Positions 1 to 12,200 of a stretch of 64,000 nucleotides of DNA are shown piece by piece. The notes below the pieces were generated by a model. That model was not told the origin of the DNA. It worked only from the letters and a program-made list of their open reading frames with translations, and ran no database searches. The stretch comes from Ricinus communis (Eukaryota; Streptophyta; Magnoliopsida; Malpighiales; Euphorbiaceae). The DNA is taken from the NCBI RefSeq assembly GCF_019578655.1, contig NC_063256.1, positions 8,866,001 through 8,930,000 of the forward strand, in the 5' to 3' direction. Every line of letters starts with the position of its first letter. The first letter of the stretch is position 1. The translations under genes and the position numbers were made by a program.

Positions 1-82
1 CATTTCTTTTTCACTAGAAAACCTTTGATGTATATCAAGGCAAGTTTCATGATGGCAAAACAAATTATAGGGTATATATCAG

Positions 83-686
83 CAAGGAGGAAGGAACTTC
101 TGGGTACACAATACAGGGCCTCTGGGTTGTTTGCCTAGAATACTTTCCATAACTGAGAAGAAAGCAAGCGATTTTGATGAGCATGGGTGCCTTTGTCCTC
201 TCAACGATGCTGCTAAGGAATTTAACAAACAGTTGCATGCTCTGTGCGAAGAACTTAGATCTGAATTGGAGGATAGCACCCTTGTCTATGTGGATATGTA
301 TTCCATCAAGTATGATCTATTCGCCAATGCTGCCACTTACGGTATGAACTCCATGACAATTATCCTCCTGCAAATTGAAGCTACGTAATTGTATTAGTAT
401 CATCATTAGACATTATTATATGATCGGATAGTTAAGGAATAACTTACGTGCAGGGTTTGAGAATCCATTGATGGCATGCTGTGGACATGGTGGAGCGCCA
501 TACAACTATAATAAGAACATTACATGTGGGGTAAGTGGGCACAATGTGTGCGATGAAGGATCAAAATACATAAATTGGGATGGAGTTCACTACACAGAAG
601 CTGCAAATGCAATTGTCGCCTCCAACATACTTTCCACCAATTACTCTACTCCTCAAATCAAGTTTAATTTCTTTTGTAACAAATGA
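83..686 (+). CDS. GDSL esterase/lipase, 3' part only (two last exons)
   Basis: This is the C-terminal part of a secreted GDSL/SGNH-family esterase-lipase of the ENOD8 / alpha-fucosidase-like plant group. Two exons can be read: 83-341 (acceptor AG at 81-82, donor GT at 342) and 454-686 (acceptor AG at 452-453), stop TGA at 684-686. The first exon carries HNTGPLGCLP, the block III region, and the second carries WDGVHYTEAAN, the block V segment with the catalytic Asp and His. Several Cys (ACCGHGG, NITCG, NVCDEG) fit an extracellular protein. The GDSL block I with the nucleophile Ser lies in exons upstream of the window, so start and length are unknown. The substrate cannot be predicted. No internal stops are seen in these exons, so the gene may be intact. 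Confidence 0.85.
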
Positions 687-2152
687 AATTCATCTCTGCT
701 ATATTTGTTAGGAGCCATCTTCTATAATAAGCCAACGACAAAAAATCTAATTGTGAAATTTCCTCCTTATGTTATGGTAACCTGCCTACAATGTATTGGA
801 CTCCTCATTTTATAATAATAAATTATTTTTCATTTTTCCTTTTCTACTCCCCAATTTTGCGTCCTGGCCCATCTATTATGACTGCTTTCTGGACCGCATT
901 TGCTAAAATCTTTCTTGAAAAAGATAATTTTAATTTCTCTAGTTTTGGAATTACTTTTTCTTCAAAAAAAAAAAAAAATTATTTAATACGTTTTCATAAC
1001 AGTAAAAGTTTAAATTTAGTTTACAAAAGAATTTAAAAAATCAATTAATATAAAAAAAATCTAAAAATGATATTTTTATATTTAATAGTAATCTCGAGTT
1101 GGTGCTATATTGGCAAGATTCAGATTCTTTTTTATTGGTTGAGAGTCTTGGCTTGATTCATAGTATCTTTAAGTTGAACTAGTCCCATACAAATAAATAT
1201 AAAATATAAAAAATTCTATTAAACCTTGTCTGAAAAATTAGTTCTACAATTAAAATAATAACCATTATTGAATAGTAATCACATATAATAAGAAAAAAGT
1301 GAATACAAAAATAATATTTAATAAATATCACTATATAATTTACTCTCATGTTAAACACAATCTATAGCACCCATGAATTTCCCCTACTATTCCAAGAGTA
1401 GCCTTGGACGCTACTCTGGAATTGTATTATGCTGCAAGTTGATGAAAAGAAATTTATACATTTTATGGTCTTAACTTCAAATGTGGTTGTTAAAAGTCGA
1501 AATTATTTTTTTATAAGAATTACACTTCTTCTGTACGTTCTTATTCCTGCTTTATAGACCATCGTCACCTCTATGTATATAATATGGTTGATTTTCTGTT
1601 CTCAAGTAGTCTTTCGCAGCTTGGAGATAGATTTGTGGATGGTAGCATCCTGAAAGATTACTTTATCAGACAGTGACTTCAGCTTTAGTTTACTACATCA
1701 GATGGATTAATATAGGTAGTTGCGGATGTTGACTTAGTATTCACTTACTTTAAACTATATGTAAGATCAGACAGTCATTTCGTTTGCTTACTATTATACC
1801 ATTTCAAAGATTTGTAAAATAAATTTACAACCTCACCCATCCTTTCTGCCATCAGTAAGTCACCAATTATATAAAGGTCACTTCTGGAGGGTGAATGAAA
1901 CTCTCCCGATGAATTGATTACTGTTTGCAAAAATTATGGAACCAACTGACTTTTGGCTTTAAACTTAAAGAACCAAAATTGAGCATACCCAAACCAATTG
2001 GATATACATTTATTTTGCTCTATATTAATTCTTGATTCTGTCTTTCTAAATTTATTTCGTAGCAATTCTGTTTAAGAAAGAGAATTAATTTCTTTGGCTT
2101 ATTGGATATCAATTTCCTTCTGCCATTAACGTTTGATGTAATCTAACATGTA
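687..2152. other. intergenic spacer, no gene seen
   Basis: This is AT-rich DNA between the GDSL gene and the tRNA. The first ~200 bases probably hold the GDSL 3' UTR. Short open frames here have no family resemblance that I can recognise. Confidence 0.5.
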
Positions 2153-2157
2153 GCGGG

Positions 2158-2200
<43 letters not shown>

Positions 2201-2225
2201 GCGTGTTCGATCCACGCTCACCGCA
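2153..2225 (+). tRNA. tRNA-Phe (anticodon GAA)
   Basis: This is a 73-nt cloverleaf without an intron. It has the acceptor 5' strand GCGGGGA, a D-arm with AGCTCAGTTGGGAGAGC, the anticodon GAA at 2186-2188, the T-loop GTTCGATCC and the 3' strand TCACCGC plus discriminator A. It matches my memory of the conserved nuclear tRNA-Phe of eudicots, including the G-A mismatch at the fifth acceptor pair. CCA is not encoded, as expected for a nuclear gene. T runs just downstream (about 2231-2247) would serve as a Pol III terminator. It lies between the GDSL gene and its broken exon copy. Confidence 0.96.
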
Positions 2226-2418
2226 TTCATATTTTATTTTTATTTTCCAACTTACTGTTTTTGTTTATATATACGGGAGCCTAGTGAACTCATCCTGTCT
2301 GTCTGGCAATAGTATATCTTTTTGTCACTTAAAAGTTATTTTTCATATTTCCGTTAATGTCAAGAATTAAACAAAATGCCGGAGAGATTAAAGAAAGCAA
2401 CGAATTATTATTGTTATT

Positions 2419-2600
2419 AGGAAGGAACTTCTGGTGCATATGTAATACACTGGGCCTTTGGATTGTCTGCCAGAATACTTTCCATAAATCAGAAAAAAGC
2501 AAGCGATTTTTATGAACATAGGTGCTTTCAGCCTCGCAGTGATGCTGCTAAGGAATTTAACAAACAGTTATGCGATCTGATTTCAGAACTACAACAATTT
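2419..2600 (+). pseudogene. truncated GDSL exon copy
   Basis: This stretch is a diverged duplicate of the GDSL exon at 83-341, about 2.3 kb away on the same strand. Shared blocks include GGAAGGAACTTCTGG, AATACTTTCCATAAA/C and GATGCTGCTAAGGAATTTAA. Small insertions near 2432-2445 break the frame around the HNTGP motif, and the similarity fades after about 2600, before the Val-Tyr-Val-Asp segment of the intact exon. No partner for the block V exon follows. It is best read as a relic of a tandem duplication, with no coding capacity. Confidence 0.8.
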
Positions 2601-5600
2601 TGGTTTCCTCCCTGGACCATCTATTATATTATTGGCAGCCAGAAGAATATTAACACCTCCGGTATCAGGATTCAGGATCTCTCCCAGACCTGCTCATTGA
2701 GAGGCCTGACTTGAATGTTTGATCTTTTGGTTCAACCAGGCCCAGCTTGGATCAAACCCCCGTTTTATATGTTAAATGAATTTAAGCAATTATTTCTCTA
2801 TTTCTTTTTTAACATCCAGATGATATCTCAATAAATGCACAAAATCACATGATATTCGTTTTAACTTAGCCACCGAAGAGATCCGATTATCCGGACTGGG
2901 TTTGAGCTAATGTTGATAATTCAAACAATTTATAATACATATTATCATTATTTATTTGTTTATTGGTTTATTTATCATTATAGGCAAACTTCATTTGTCC
3001 AGTGATTAACATGACAAACTGAATGAGATGCAAGCACTTGGAGTCGCATAAATCTAGCTCCGGTTAGCAACACCTCTACCCATAGCGAAGTTTAGCAGGG
3101 AGTCTCCTGTGAAATGGAAATGGCATTCGCAAGGCCACTAGTGGTGGATTGAGCGTTGATAAATTATCATTTTGTTAGATGGAGAAGCTACTGTGTAATT
3201 GACTTGTAAGAAATTAAAATATAATAGATTCAGATAGACAGAAGAAAAGTCAATGCCAGCAAAATTTGATCTGATGGAAAAGAATGATGGCTTGGGTCTA
3301 TAGGCGCAAGTCTTTCTGTTGTGAGATGATGATTACTGGACACTCAGCCACCTCAAAAATGGAAAGAATCTGCTCAGTTATTATGTGTATATATAGTGCA
3401 ATGGCAAAGAGAAAATGAACAAGACATATTAATCTTTCTGAATTACGTGTTCCTCCTTTAGCAATTTCAGGAATTGTATTTCTGGAGAAATGGTAGCATG
3501 GACAGGCCTCTCTTCTGCTTCTTGTGCCGTCGACTTTTCCTGCGAGTACCCATCAATCTCCTTGTCAAGAAATGCTACTGTTAGTGTTAGTTTCCGTTTT
3601 CAGGATTATCACTTTTGTTTTGTTTTCAATTTTTTTCCCTTTTCTCGAATATCTTTGAAACAATATAGGAAAAGACAGGAAAGAAATTAGAAGTCGTTGG
3701 TAAATAATTCATCATAAACTACATTTTCTTTTATTTTTTTTAAGAAAAAAAGCTTGTCACAGCCATTTGAACTCTTTTCTATGTGGGAATAGATTTTTGA
3801 AGTAGAGGAAGCGATTTCGTTCACATTAGATAAAATATTTAATACAACTTATTCTATATGTGTGTGTTGATGAATTGAGAATTCATGATGAGTTATCATT
3901 AAGGAAAAAAAAATAGAAAACTTTAATTGGTGGATCCAACCAGTCATATAATAATCGAAAGTGTTCATATCTTTGAGGGCTTCTGTGGCTATGAAGATTG
4001 AAGGGGCCTAATCAAAATGATTACAGTTGCAACTTGTTTTCATCAAGATTAGAGTATTTGCCAAGTAAATAAATAAATACGTACGTAGTTTTACGCATAT
4101 AAATACGTTTTTTTTTTTTTTGTAATATAATAAATTCTTTTTATTAATATTAAAATGAGAAAAAACTTGCAAAATTGCGACAATTCCCTCGAGTCATTAG
4201 ACTTATCATACAAATCCAGACAGAATATAATTGCAAGCTTACAGAAAAAAGAAAAGAGAAGAAAACCAAGTGAATGAAAAGAAGAATACAACTGCATATA
4301 AATACGTATATAAAGACTTACCCAGTTCTTCTGCTACAACTTCCACTGCAAAATTATGAATGAGCAAAGCAAAACAAAACAAAACAAATTGAAGTGCATG
4401 CACGTCAAATAATTGTAACCATAAAGGCAAAGCACTACCAAGAATATTGTAAGTAACATCTCAAAAATTAAATGTTTTTAGTGTTTAGCACTGTGGATTC
4501 TGTACGAGCGACCGATGTAAAGCTACTGTCAATCATCAACCAAAGGTCCTACCACTGAGTCAATGGCTGTGATTGAATATGATACATCTGCCTTTTTCGA
4601 CAGGTGGTTTTGTCTTCGCCTCACATTTTCAATTATGATCGGGAATAAAGTCGTGTGCTAGACAAAATCATTCCCCTGCACTTTTATTTTCTTTTCTCAA
4701 TAGAAAGAAAGAAAGAAAAACAAAAACTCAAAGATTGCAAAGTGAATCTGGACTTTCCTTAGCTCATTGCTTCTTGTTGGGTTTGATTCCAGGAACTAAA
4801 AGAACATAAAATGCTAATTATTTATTGTGTGGAACTTAACAGAGGCAGTATTATATATTTGCTTCTAAAAAAAGTAAAGGATAAAAGAGAATAGTTGAAT
4901 GGCACTTTTGATTGTGGAGGTCTCTTGTCAGTTGTCACACATGAATTCCACCCCATTACTCAATTATTCAACGCCAGAAAGAGTTTACCTTAATGCCATT
5001 GGCCTGCCTGCATACATATATATCGTTTATCATGCACACTCTTCTCAAGTATATACACCACTCTCGTATTCTTTTACTTCTCCCAAAACCCTTTTTTATT
5101 ATTATTATTTTTTGCTAAATTAGTCAATTATCTATCACCCTTTTAATGATTTATGGAAGGCGCTACAAGCCGTAGACTATACAGTATTTTATTGTCATTC
5201 TGCTGTATTCATTCAAAAGTGATGACACATTTAGTGGTAATTCAATAGAAAAAAATTAAAATGCTTTGCCTCAGATGAACTTATAAGAAAAAAATAGAGT
5301 TTGATTAATATCTTAGCATAGCCAATGTATACATACGACAAAATAGGGGACACAAAAATCTTTTCACATATACATTAATGCGACTGTGAAGGTGTGTCAT
5401 ATGACGTAAAGAAATTAAACTGGCGATGCCCATTTCTTTAAACCCTGAAATAAATTGTTTATGGCCACATTTCCTTTCCTGATTGTTTTGGTTTCTTGGT
5501 TATCAATGCAAAGTAGTGGTATTTAATAATATTCATGAAGTCATAGTTAACTATATAAATAAATATTGAATAATGTAATGCTTGCATCTTTGAGAGGAAG

Positions 5601-7565
5601 TTTCGTGGGATTTAATGAGTATGTGAGGACAACATAAAAGAGTTGGTAGATACCTTTGAATCCGAAAGTGAGTCCCTTTGAGAAGCACTTTTATTTAAAG
5701 TTAGTGATAGATTAACAATTTTAATGGAATCCCCTTTTTTTTTTCTTTTCATAGTTCCTTAATAATATTCAGGTCTCTTTCGCTTTGATTTTCCATGTTA
5801 AGAGTACTCCAAGAAAAGGTGTGACAGTCATTCCACTGGATCTCACTACAAGTCTAAAATCACCTAACCCTTCTCATTGTTTTTCTTTTTTTTTATTATT
5901 ATTATTTTTTAGCAACCCTCACGTTTCATTACAAGCTCAAATTTAGAAAGAAAATAGGCCAAAAATAAAACCTTTTATTGCAGAAAGGAGACATTAAAAG
6001 AATGCAAAAGAAATTAATATCTTTTGGGAAATATTTCACACGGAACAAAGGGAACCCAAAACTGTAAAAAAGAAAAAAGAAATATTAGCCAGATGATTTT
6101 ATAGAATTCATACTATAGGTAATATTGTCATTTTGTGATTTATCGAAAATACATGTTTTTTACATAATAATTTGTGGTGAAATCAATTCAAACAAATGCA
6201 ATAAACATAAGAGTATCCTAACACTGAAATAACAAAGATAGGAAATAATTTTAAAAAATACTTTTCTAGATTTGGTGTATATCTCCATTTATACATCAAA
6301 TCGATAGATAATCGACATCTATTCATTAGTTTTAAATGATGAAGTATATGTCAATTATTCAATACCAAAATATAAAATACTCATATATATGTATCACTCT
6401 CATATTAATTGTGGTATATACACCAAACTAAGTATTTTCCAATTGTTTATATATTGTACCCTCAATAAAATAAATGATATATGATGATAAAAAGAAGCTC
6501 AACTCAAGTCTCACACACTTTCAAAAGCAAAAGGTTCGCTAATGCTTGTAAGACCACGAACGGCTTAAAATTATAAAGAGTAGCTAGGGCATGTTTTATT
6601 CTTTGCTCGGAATTGATTTTGTATTAATGGTGACTATATAAGAAATATGGAAAATAATTAGAAACCCATATACTCCCGGCTTTCGGCAAGTGAAGGTGTT
6701 TGATTCAACTGATGGGAGAAGTTGATAGCTCATTTTTATCAATAAACTCTATTTTTTAAAAAAAATTGTTGATATATATTTATTTTCTCATGTCAATGCA
6801 TAATTTGTTTCTCCTTTCTCATTTTCTAATCATGTAACACAATTATATATAAATTTATAATAAAAATAGACTTTAACTTTACAAAAAATATAATAATAGA
6901 TATTTCATATTATTTTATGTTATATTTTATCATATCAACTATACATTTTTTTATAAAAATAAATATATAAACATAAATTGGCCTAATCAAACGCGGCAGT
7001 TTTATAAATTAAGATTGATAAAGAAGCTTTATAAAATCTTTTTTCTTTTGAATTATTTTTATTTCTTATAGATATTTATACTCTATTAAATAAGTGAGTG
7101 AAGTATGGACGTTGAGATTTATGATTATATATTAATATATAAATTTTAAAAAGTTAGAAGTTAATTGGTCATATATTATTTTAAATTTAAAATTTTTCTA
7201 AAAAAATAATAAGTTGCGGCTGTGAGTCAGCACTAACTCTTAATCTAAAATTAAATTTTTTAATGCTGGATAATTACAAGAGATAATCAATTACTAATTT
7301 AATTAATGACAGCTTCATAAGAAATCAAGAAAGTTGCCCTCCCAAATTAACAAGAAAAGATGGAAATAGTTGGAGAAAAATCCAGAACTGGTTTCTTTTT
7401 CTACAATCAAATACATGGGATTAGCAAAGAGTGATTGATTACTTAGGTAGGAGAAGAGACAATAAACAAGAAACATCTATGGTTGGAAAGTGCTATTAAT
7501 CAGGAGTTAGGAGGAGAGCCAAAAATGGTGAGTTGTTTCAAACTTCAAAGCACATGGGGGAGGCA
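2601..7565. other. long AT-rich intergenic region
   Basis: No gene is recognised in this stretch. It holds homopolymer runs, a GAAA-rich tract near 4705-4725 and short open frames without family features. The segment around 2640-3130 is less AT-rich than its surroundings and could be old repeat DNA, but I could not assign it. Confidence 0.5.
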
Positions 7566-7655
7566 AGAATTGATTATTTGGATTCATTATTTTACAAGAA
7601 ATGAAACTCAAACAAATAAATAAATAAATGAAAGAGTGAATCAATTGTATTTGGA
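7566..7655. repeat. left arm of a ~90-bp inverted repeat
   Basis: This arm reads as the reverse complement of 8096-8183 with only a few differences (two substitutions near 7582-7584, one G/A, one 2-base indel). Both arms include the run AAATAAATAAATAAATG and flanking unique sequence, so the match is not just low complexity. The arms are separated by about 440 bp. Confidence 0.88.
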
Positions 7656-8095
7656 TGGCATATAAAAGAAAAGTCAACTGGCTTCATTATCATTTAGCTG
7701 AGATCATCTTCTCTTAACATCCAATTGAACAAAATTTGGCAGCCTGTGAAGCAGGTAACTGGTTGCTTTCAAACTTTGCGGCCTTATTTTGTATGTAAAC
7801 AATTCAAAAGAAAATAATGTTTTGAAGTGCCACAAGTGGGTTTTCATTCAAGGACAAACATATAACTCTTTCTTTTCTTTCCAATTCAAGGATTTAACAT
7901 TATATTTTCACATTCTTCCTATAAAATCGATGACTATGTCAATATTTGCAAGTGAAAACAACCAAACTAGAAACTATTCTTTTCTTTACATTAAAAATTG
8001 TGATAGTTTTGTATAATATAATATTCATCCACCATTAGGAGTTCAAATATCGTCAAGTAACTAATTCGACCCATTAAATAAAGGGTCACTAATGG

Positions 8096-8183
8096 TCCAA
8101 ACAATTGATTCACTCTTTCATTTATTTATTTATTTGTTTGAGTTTTATTTCTTGTAAAATAATCGATCCAAATAATCAATTCT
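8096..8183. repeat. right arm of a ~90-bp inverted repeat
   Basis: This is the reverse-complement partner of 7566-7655. The pair would form a long stem with a ~440-bp loop, like a foldback element or an inverted-repeat small-RNA locus. The loop has no recognisable coding sequence. Confidence 0.88.
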
Positions 8184-8473
8184 CAAGAGTTATAAAATAA
8201 TTAAGAATCTTATAAGCGTAGAATTTAAAATAAATAAATAAATAAACAAAGAAATCCTATGATTTAGGCTTTTTTTTAAGCAATAATTATAGTGGGAGTC
8301 AACTATTTAGTAGTAGTTGTGATTAAATAAAATGATAACTCATATATACGAATATTTTATATTTTGATATTTAAATAATTAATATATATTCAATTGTATA
8401 AACTAATAGTTAGCAAGAATTTCTGAATTTGTTCCTGATCTCTTGCTTACAAAATGTTTATTTTGCTGGATTT

Positions 8474-8476
<3 letters not shown>

Positions 8477-8512
<36 letters not shown>
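8477..8512. repeat. (AT)n microsatellite
   Basis: About 18 uninterrupted AT units lie 0.3 kb upstream of the likely BOR promoter. Confidence 0.95.
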
Positions 8513-8515
<3 letters not shown>

Positions 8516-8793
8516 TGTATATATATCTAGTTTCCATAAAAAAATTCTAACCATCAAAATGGAAATGAACCATCCAGATTGATTTTCTTGCACACTGATG
8601 TTGACGTGGCAAAATCAGAAAACGGGCGCATGCAATAGGAAATAGATCAATAGGGCATATGATTATTATTTCTAAGCAAAATGACATTGTTACAGTAAAT
8701 TTCACACGCATTCTTGCCCTCTTGATCCGCACTGCTGTCTGCACCAAATCTACCTTCCCTTTCTTTTCCTGACCACGAACAAGCTTTTATTTC

Positions 8794-8800
8794 TATATAA
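8794..8800 (+). promoter_or_regulatory. candidate TATA box of the boron transporter gene
   Basis: TATATAA occurs in a mixed-composition stretch about 465 bp upstream of the BOR start codon. A transcription start near 8825-8835 would give a long leader containing several AUGs. This is assignment by sequence and position only. Confidence 0.4.
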
Positions 8801-8866
8801 TTAGGAGCCTGCCATTCTAGCAAAGCACCATCACATTGCCACCAATAAGTATATCAAGAAGCTTGG

Positions 8867-8914
8867 ATGCTCCTGTCTGCGGTGACCGACCCACCAAATT
8901 CTGTCCTGAGCTAA
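8867..8914 (+). promoter_or_regulatory. candidate upstream ORF in the BOR leader (15 codons)
   Basis: This is an ATG-to-TAA frame of 15 amino acids (MLLSAVTDPPNSVLS). It lies in the likely 5' leader of the boron transporter if transcription starts at the TATA box at 8794. Arabidopsis BOR1 is known to carry upstream ORFs that repress its translation under high boron. Two more short upstream frames follow: ATGTAA at 9079-9084 and a 7-codon frame at 9112-9135. A possible 3' splice site at 9182-9183 means the latter two could lie in a leader intron. Confidence 0.4.
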
Positions 8915-9261
8915 AAATTCTTGTAATTTGCAATCTTTGACACTTTACAAGTCATTGAATCTTGTTGTCTAGTTAATCCTGCGTTACATATATCAATCTT
9001 TCCTGCAGTTTGATCCTGCATTCATTTTGGTCTCAAGTCTCAACCCCTTCTGAAAGTTGACCTTAATATTATTGAGTGATGTAAATTTTATCACAGACCA
9101 ACTGTTTCTCAATGGCAAATTCATCAAGCCCGTAAAAGCCTATATTCTCACCTTCTTAGTGTTTGAGCCTTACCCTTTTGCAGACAACAGAAAAAAAGAA
9201 GAAAATAGAGTTCTTTTCTTTTATAAAACAAAAATTCTTGAGCTCTCGTTGTGATAAAATC

Positions 9262-12200
9262 ATGGAAGAGACTTTCGTCCCTTTGCGCGGAATCAAGAAT
9301 GATCTTCGGGGAAGATTATTGTGTTATAAGCAAGACTGGACCAGCGGATTCAAAGCAGGTCTCAGGTATTATAATCTTAACTTAAAATGATCAACACTTT
9401 CATTTCACCTTTAAGGCCTCAATTTATGGCTCGGTATTAATAAACATACATATTTTCCTTTTTCCTTTCAGGATTCTGGCTCCCACCACTTACATATTCT
9501 TTGCTTCAGCGATTCCAGTCATTTCATTTGGGGAACAACTGGAGAGAAATACTGGTATTTGACATCATCTGTCTACATGGTTTTCTCTCTGTCTAGTTTT
9601 TCACTTGCATTGAATATTCTTCTTTTATCTAAAAGATTGATGTTGCCACTCCCAAATCACACAGCTTTTCTCAGTTCCTGAACATTTCTTCTTCTTCTTC
9701 TTCTTCTTCTTCTTTATTTTTCTGAATGGGGAGAAAAAGATAACCTCTGTCAGAAATTTAGCACATGAAAACTATATGTTATGCTTGCAGATGGAGTATT
9801 GACAGCGGTTCAAACCCTAGTATCAACTGCAGTGTGTGGGATCATACACTCTGTCATTGGAGGTCAACCTCTACTGATTTTAGGAGTCGCAGAGCCTACT
9901 GTCATCATGTACACATTTATGTTTAACTTCGTCAAGGAGAGACCTGATTTGGGCCGGGATTTGTTTCTAGCATGGACTGGCTGGTGAACTTATCGACAAT
10001 AATCTGTTACGCAATCTTGCTTTTTTATATGCTATCTCAATAGCTGTTTGACAAAAATCAACTGTTCATAATTTGCCGCAGGGTATGCGTCTGGACCGCA
10101 ATCCTGCTTTTCTTGCTGGCTATCCTAGGAGCCTGTTCCATTATCAATAGGTTTACCCGGGTGGCAGGGGAGTTGTTTGGTCTTCTTATCGCAATGCTGT
10201 TCATGCAGCAAGCTGTTAAAGTAAATAGTAGTAGATTGCTTTAAGAATTTCCAGTAATTTGTAGCTATAGTCTCCCCTGGCAAAATTAGCTAATCTCTGA
10301 TTAATTGACCTTGTCTTTTCAGGGACTCGTCGATGAATTTCGCATCCCACAAAGGGAAGATCGAAAATCAATAGAGTTTATAGCTTCTTGGAGGTTTGCA
10401 AATGGAATGTTTGCTTTAGTTCTTTCATTTGGCCTGCTGTTCACTGCACTAAGAAGCAGAAAGGCAAGGTCATGGCGCTATGGGACTGGTATGTATGAAC
10501 AAAAATCTAATAAAAGCTTCTTGATCTCTAACATTGCTAAAGGAGTTGGCAACGATTTGTTTGCTATTAGAATATATATAAAAATGATATCTTCTTTTGT
10601 TTAATAAAAAAGAAAAAAGAAAGACTTAAAAGTGGTTGCTTTCACAGGTTGGCTTAGAAGCTTGATGGCAGATTATGGTGTGCCCCTCATGGTATTAGTG
10701 TGGACAGGTGTTTCCTATATTCCATCCGGAAGCGTTCCAAAAGGGATCCCTCGCCGTCTTTTCAGCCCCAATCCATGGTCCCCTGGTGCATATGAGAATT
10801 GGACTGTCATTAAAGCATGTTTCTTTCACATGTACTTCATATTTCTTTTTATAATTTGTCGATAATTTATTTTCAACCTGATGACTAACGATTATTCAAT
10901 CTTACAGGACATGCTAAATGTTCCAGTATTCTACATAATCGGGGCTTTTATTCCTGCAACGATGATTGCAGTGCTTTACTACTTTGATCATAGTGTAGCA
11001 TCTCAACTTGCTCAACAGAAAGAGTTCAATCTGAGAAAGCCACCTTCTTACCACTATGACTTGCTTCTTCTGGGGTTCTTGGTACATAGAAATATTTTCT
11101 CGCTTTTCTTTCTCAAATGGAAATTTCCCTTTAGGCTTCTTCTCTTCAAATTTGGTGATCTTAAACATGTTTCATTCATGTTTTCAGACTTTATTATGTG
11201 GGCTTCTTGGAATTCCTCCATCAAATGGAGTCATCCCACAGTCCCCAATGCATACAAAGAGTTTGGCCACTCTTAAGCATCAGGTAATCTAAACTTCCCA
11301 ATCCTGTAATCTTTGTTCAAATATATGAATCTCATCAGCAAATTCTTTTTCTGACAACATCCTCTTCTCATCATATCCAGTTGCTTCGCAGTCGACTTGT
11401 TGCAACAGCACGCCAAAGTATAAGAAAGAACGCCAGCTTGGGACAATTGTATGGAAATATGAAAGAAGCTTATCAGCAAATGCAGACACCATTGATCTAC
11501 CAACAGCCCTCTGAAGTACGATTATAGTCTTCTCTTTTCTTGGTTCCGTTTTTCCTTGAGACAACATAATCGGTCCTGGTTGCTTGGTCAGGATTATATA
11601 AGAATGCATGTATTGAATTTCAAGATTGTTAGTCTAGACGAAGTCAAGTAAACATTGTCAAAACTCTTGAGCAGGGTCTGAAAGAATTTAAAGAATCGAC
11701 CATCCAAGTAGCTTCCTGTACTGGCCATATTGACGCCCCAGTTGATGAGACAGTATTTGACATCGAAAAGGAGATAGACGATCTATTGCCTGTTGAAGTG
11801 AAAGAACAGCGTCTGAGTAACTTGCTTCAAGCCACAATGGTTGGAGGATGTGTTGCAGCCATGCCTTTTCTTAAAAAGATCCCAACTTCAGTCCTCTGGG
11901 GTTACTTTGCCTTCATGGCTATTGAAAGCTTGCCTGGAAATCAATTCTGGGAAAGGATATTACTTCTCTTCACCGCACCGAGCAGAAGATACAAGTAAAA
12001 ACTTCAAATTCATTTCTTCCATTTACCTTTTTCTTCAAATCCCCTATTCTTCTTATCTTCTTGATGTGTAACTCTTCTTTTTTTAAAATTTCTGACAGGG
12101 TTCTTGAGGAGTATCATGCCACGTTTGTGGAAACAGTGCCTTTCAAGACAATTGCAATGTTTACAATCTTCCAAACATTTTATTTGCTGATATGTTTTGG

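Noticed and set aside
9057..9390. Two long overlapping frames around the BOR start
   Set aside because: Both begin at TTG codons. One ends before the real start codon. The other contains the true first exon, read from an artificial upstream start; the BOR ATG at 9262 explains it.
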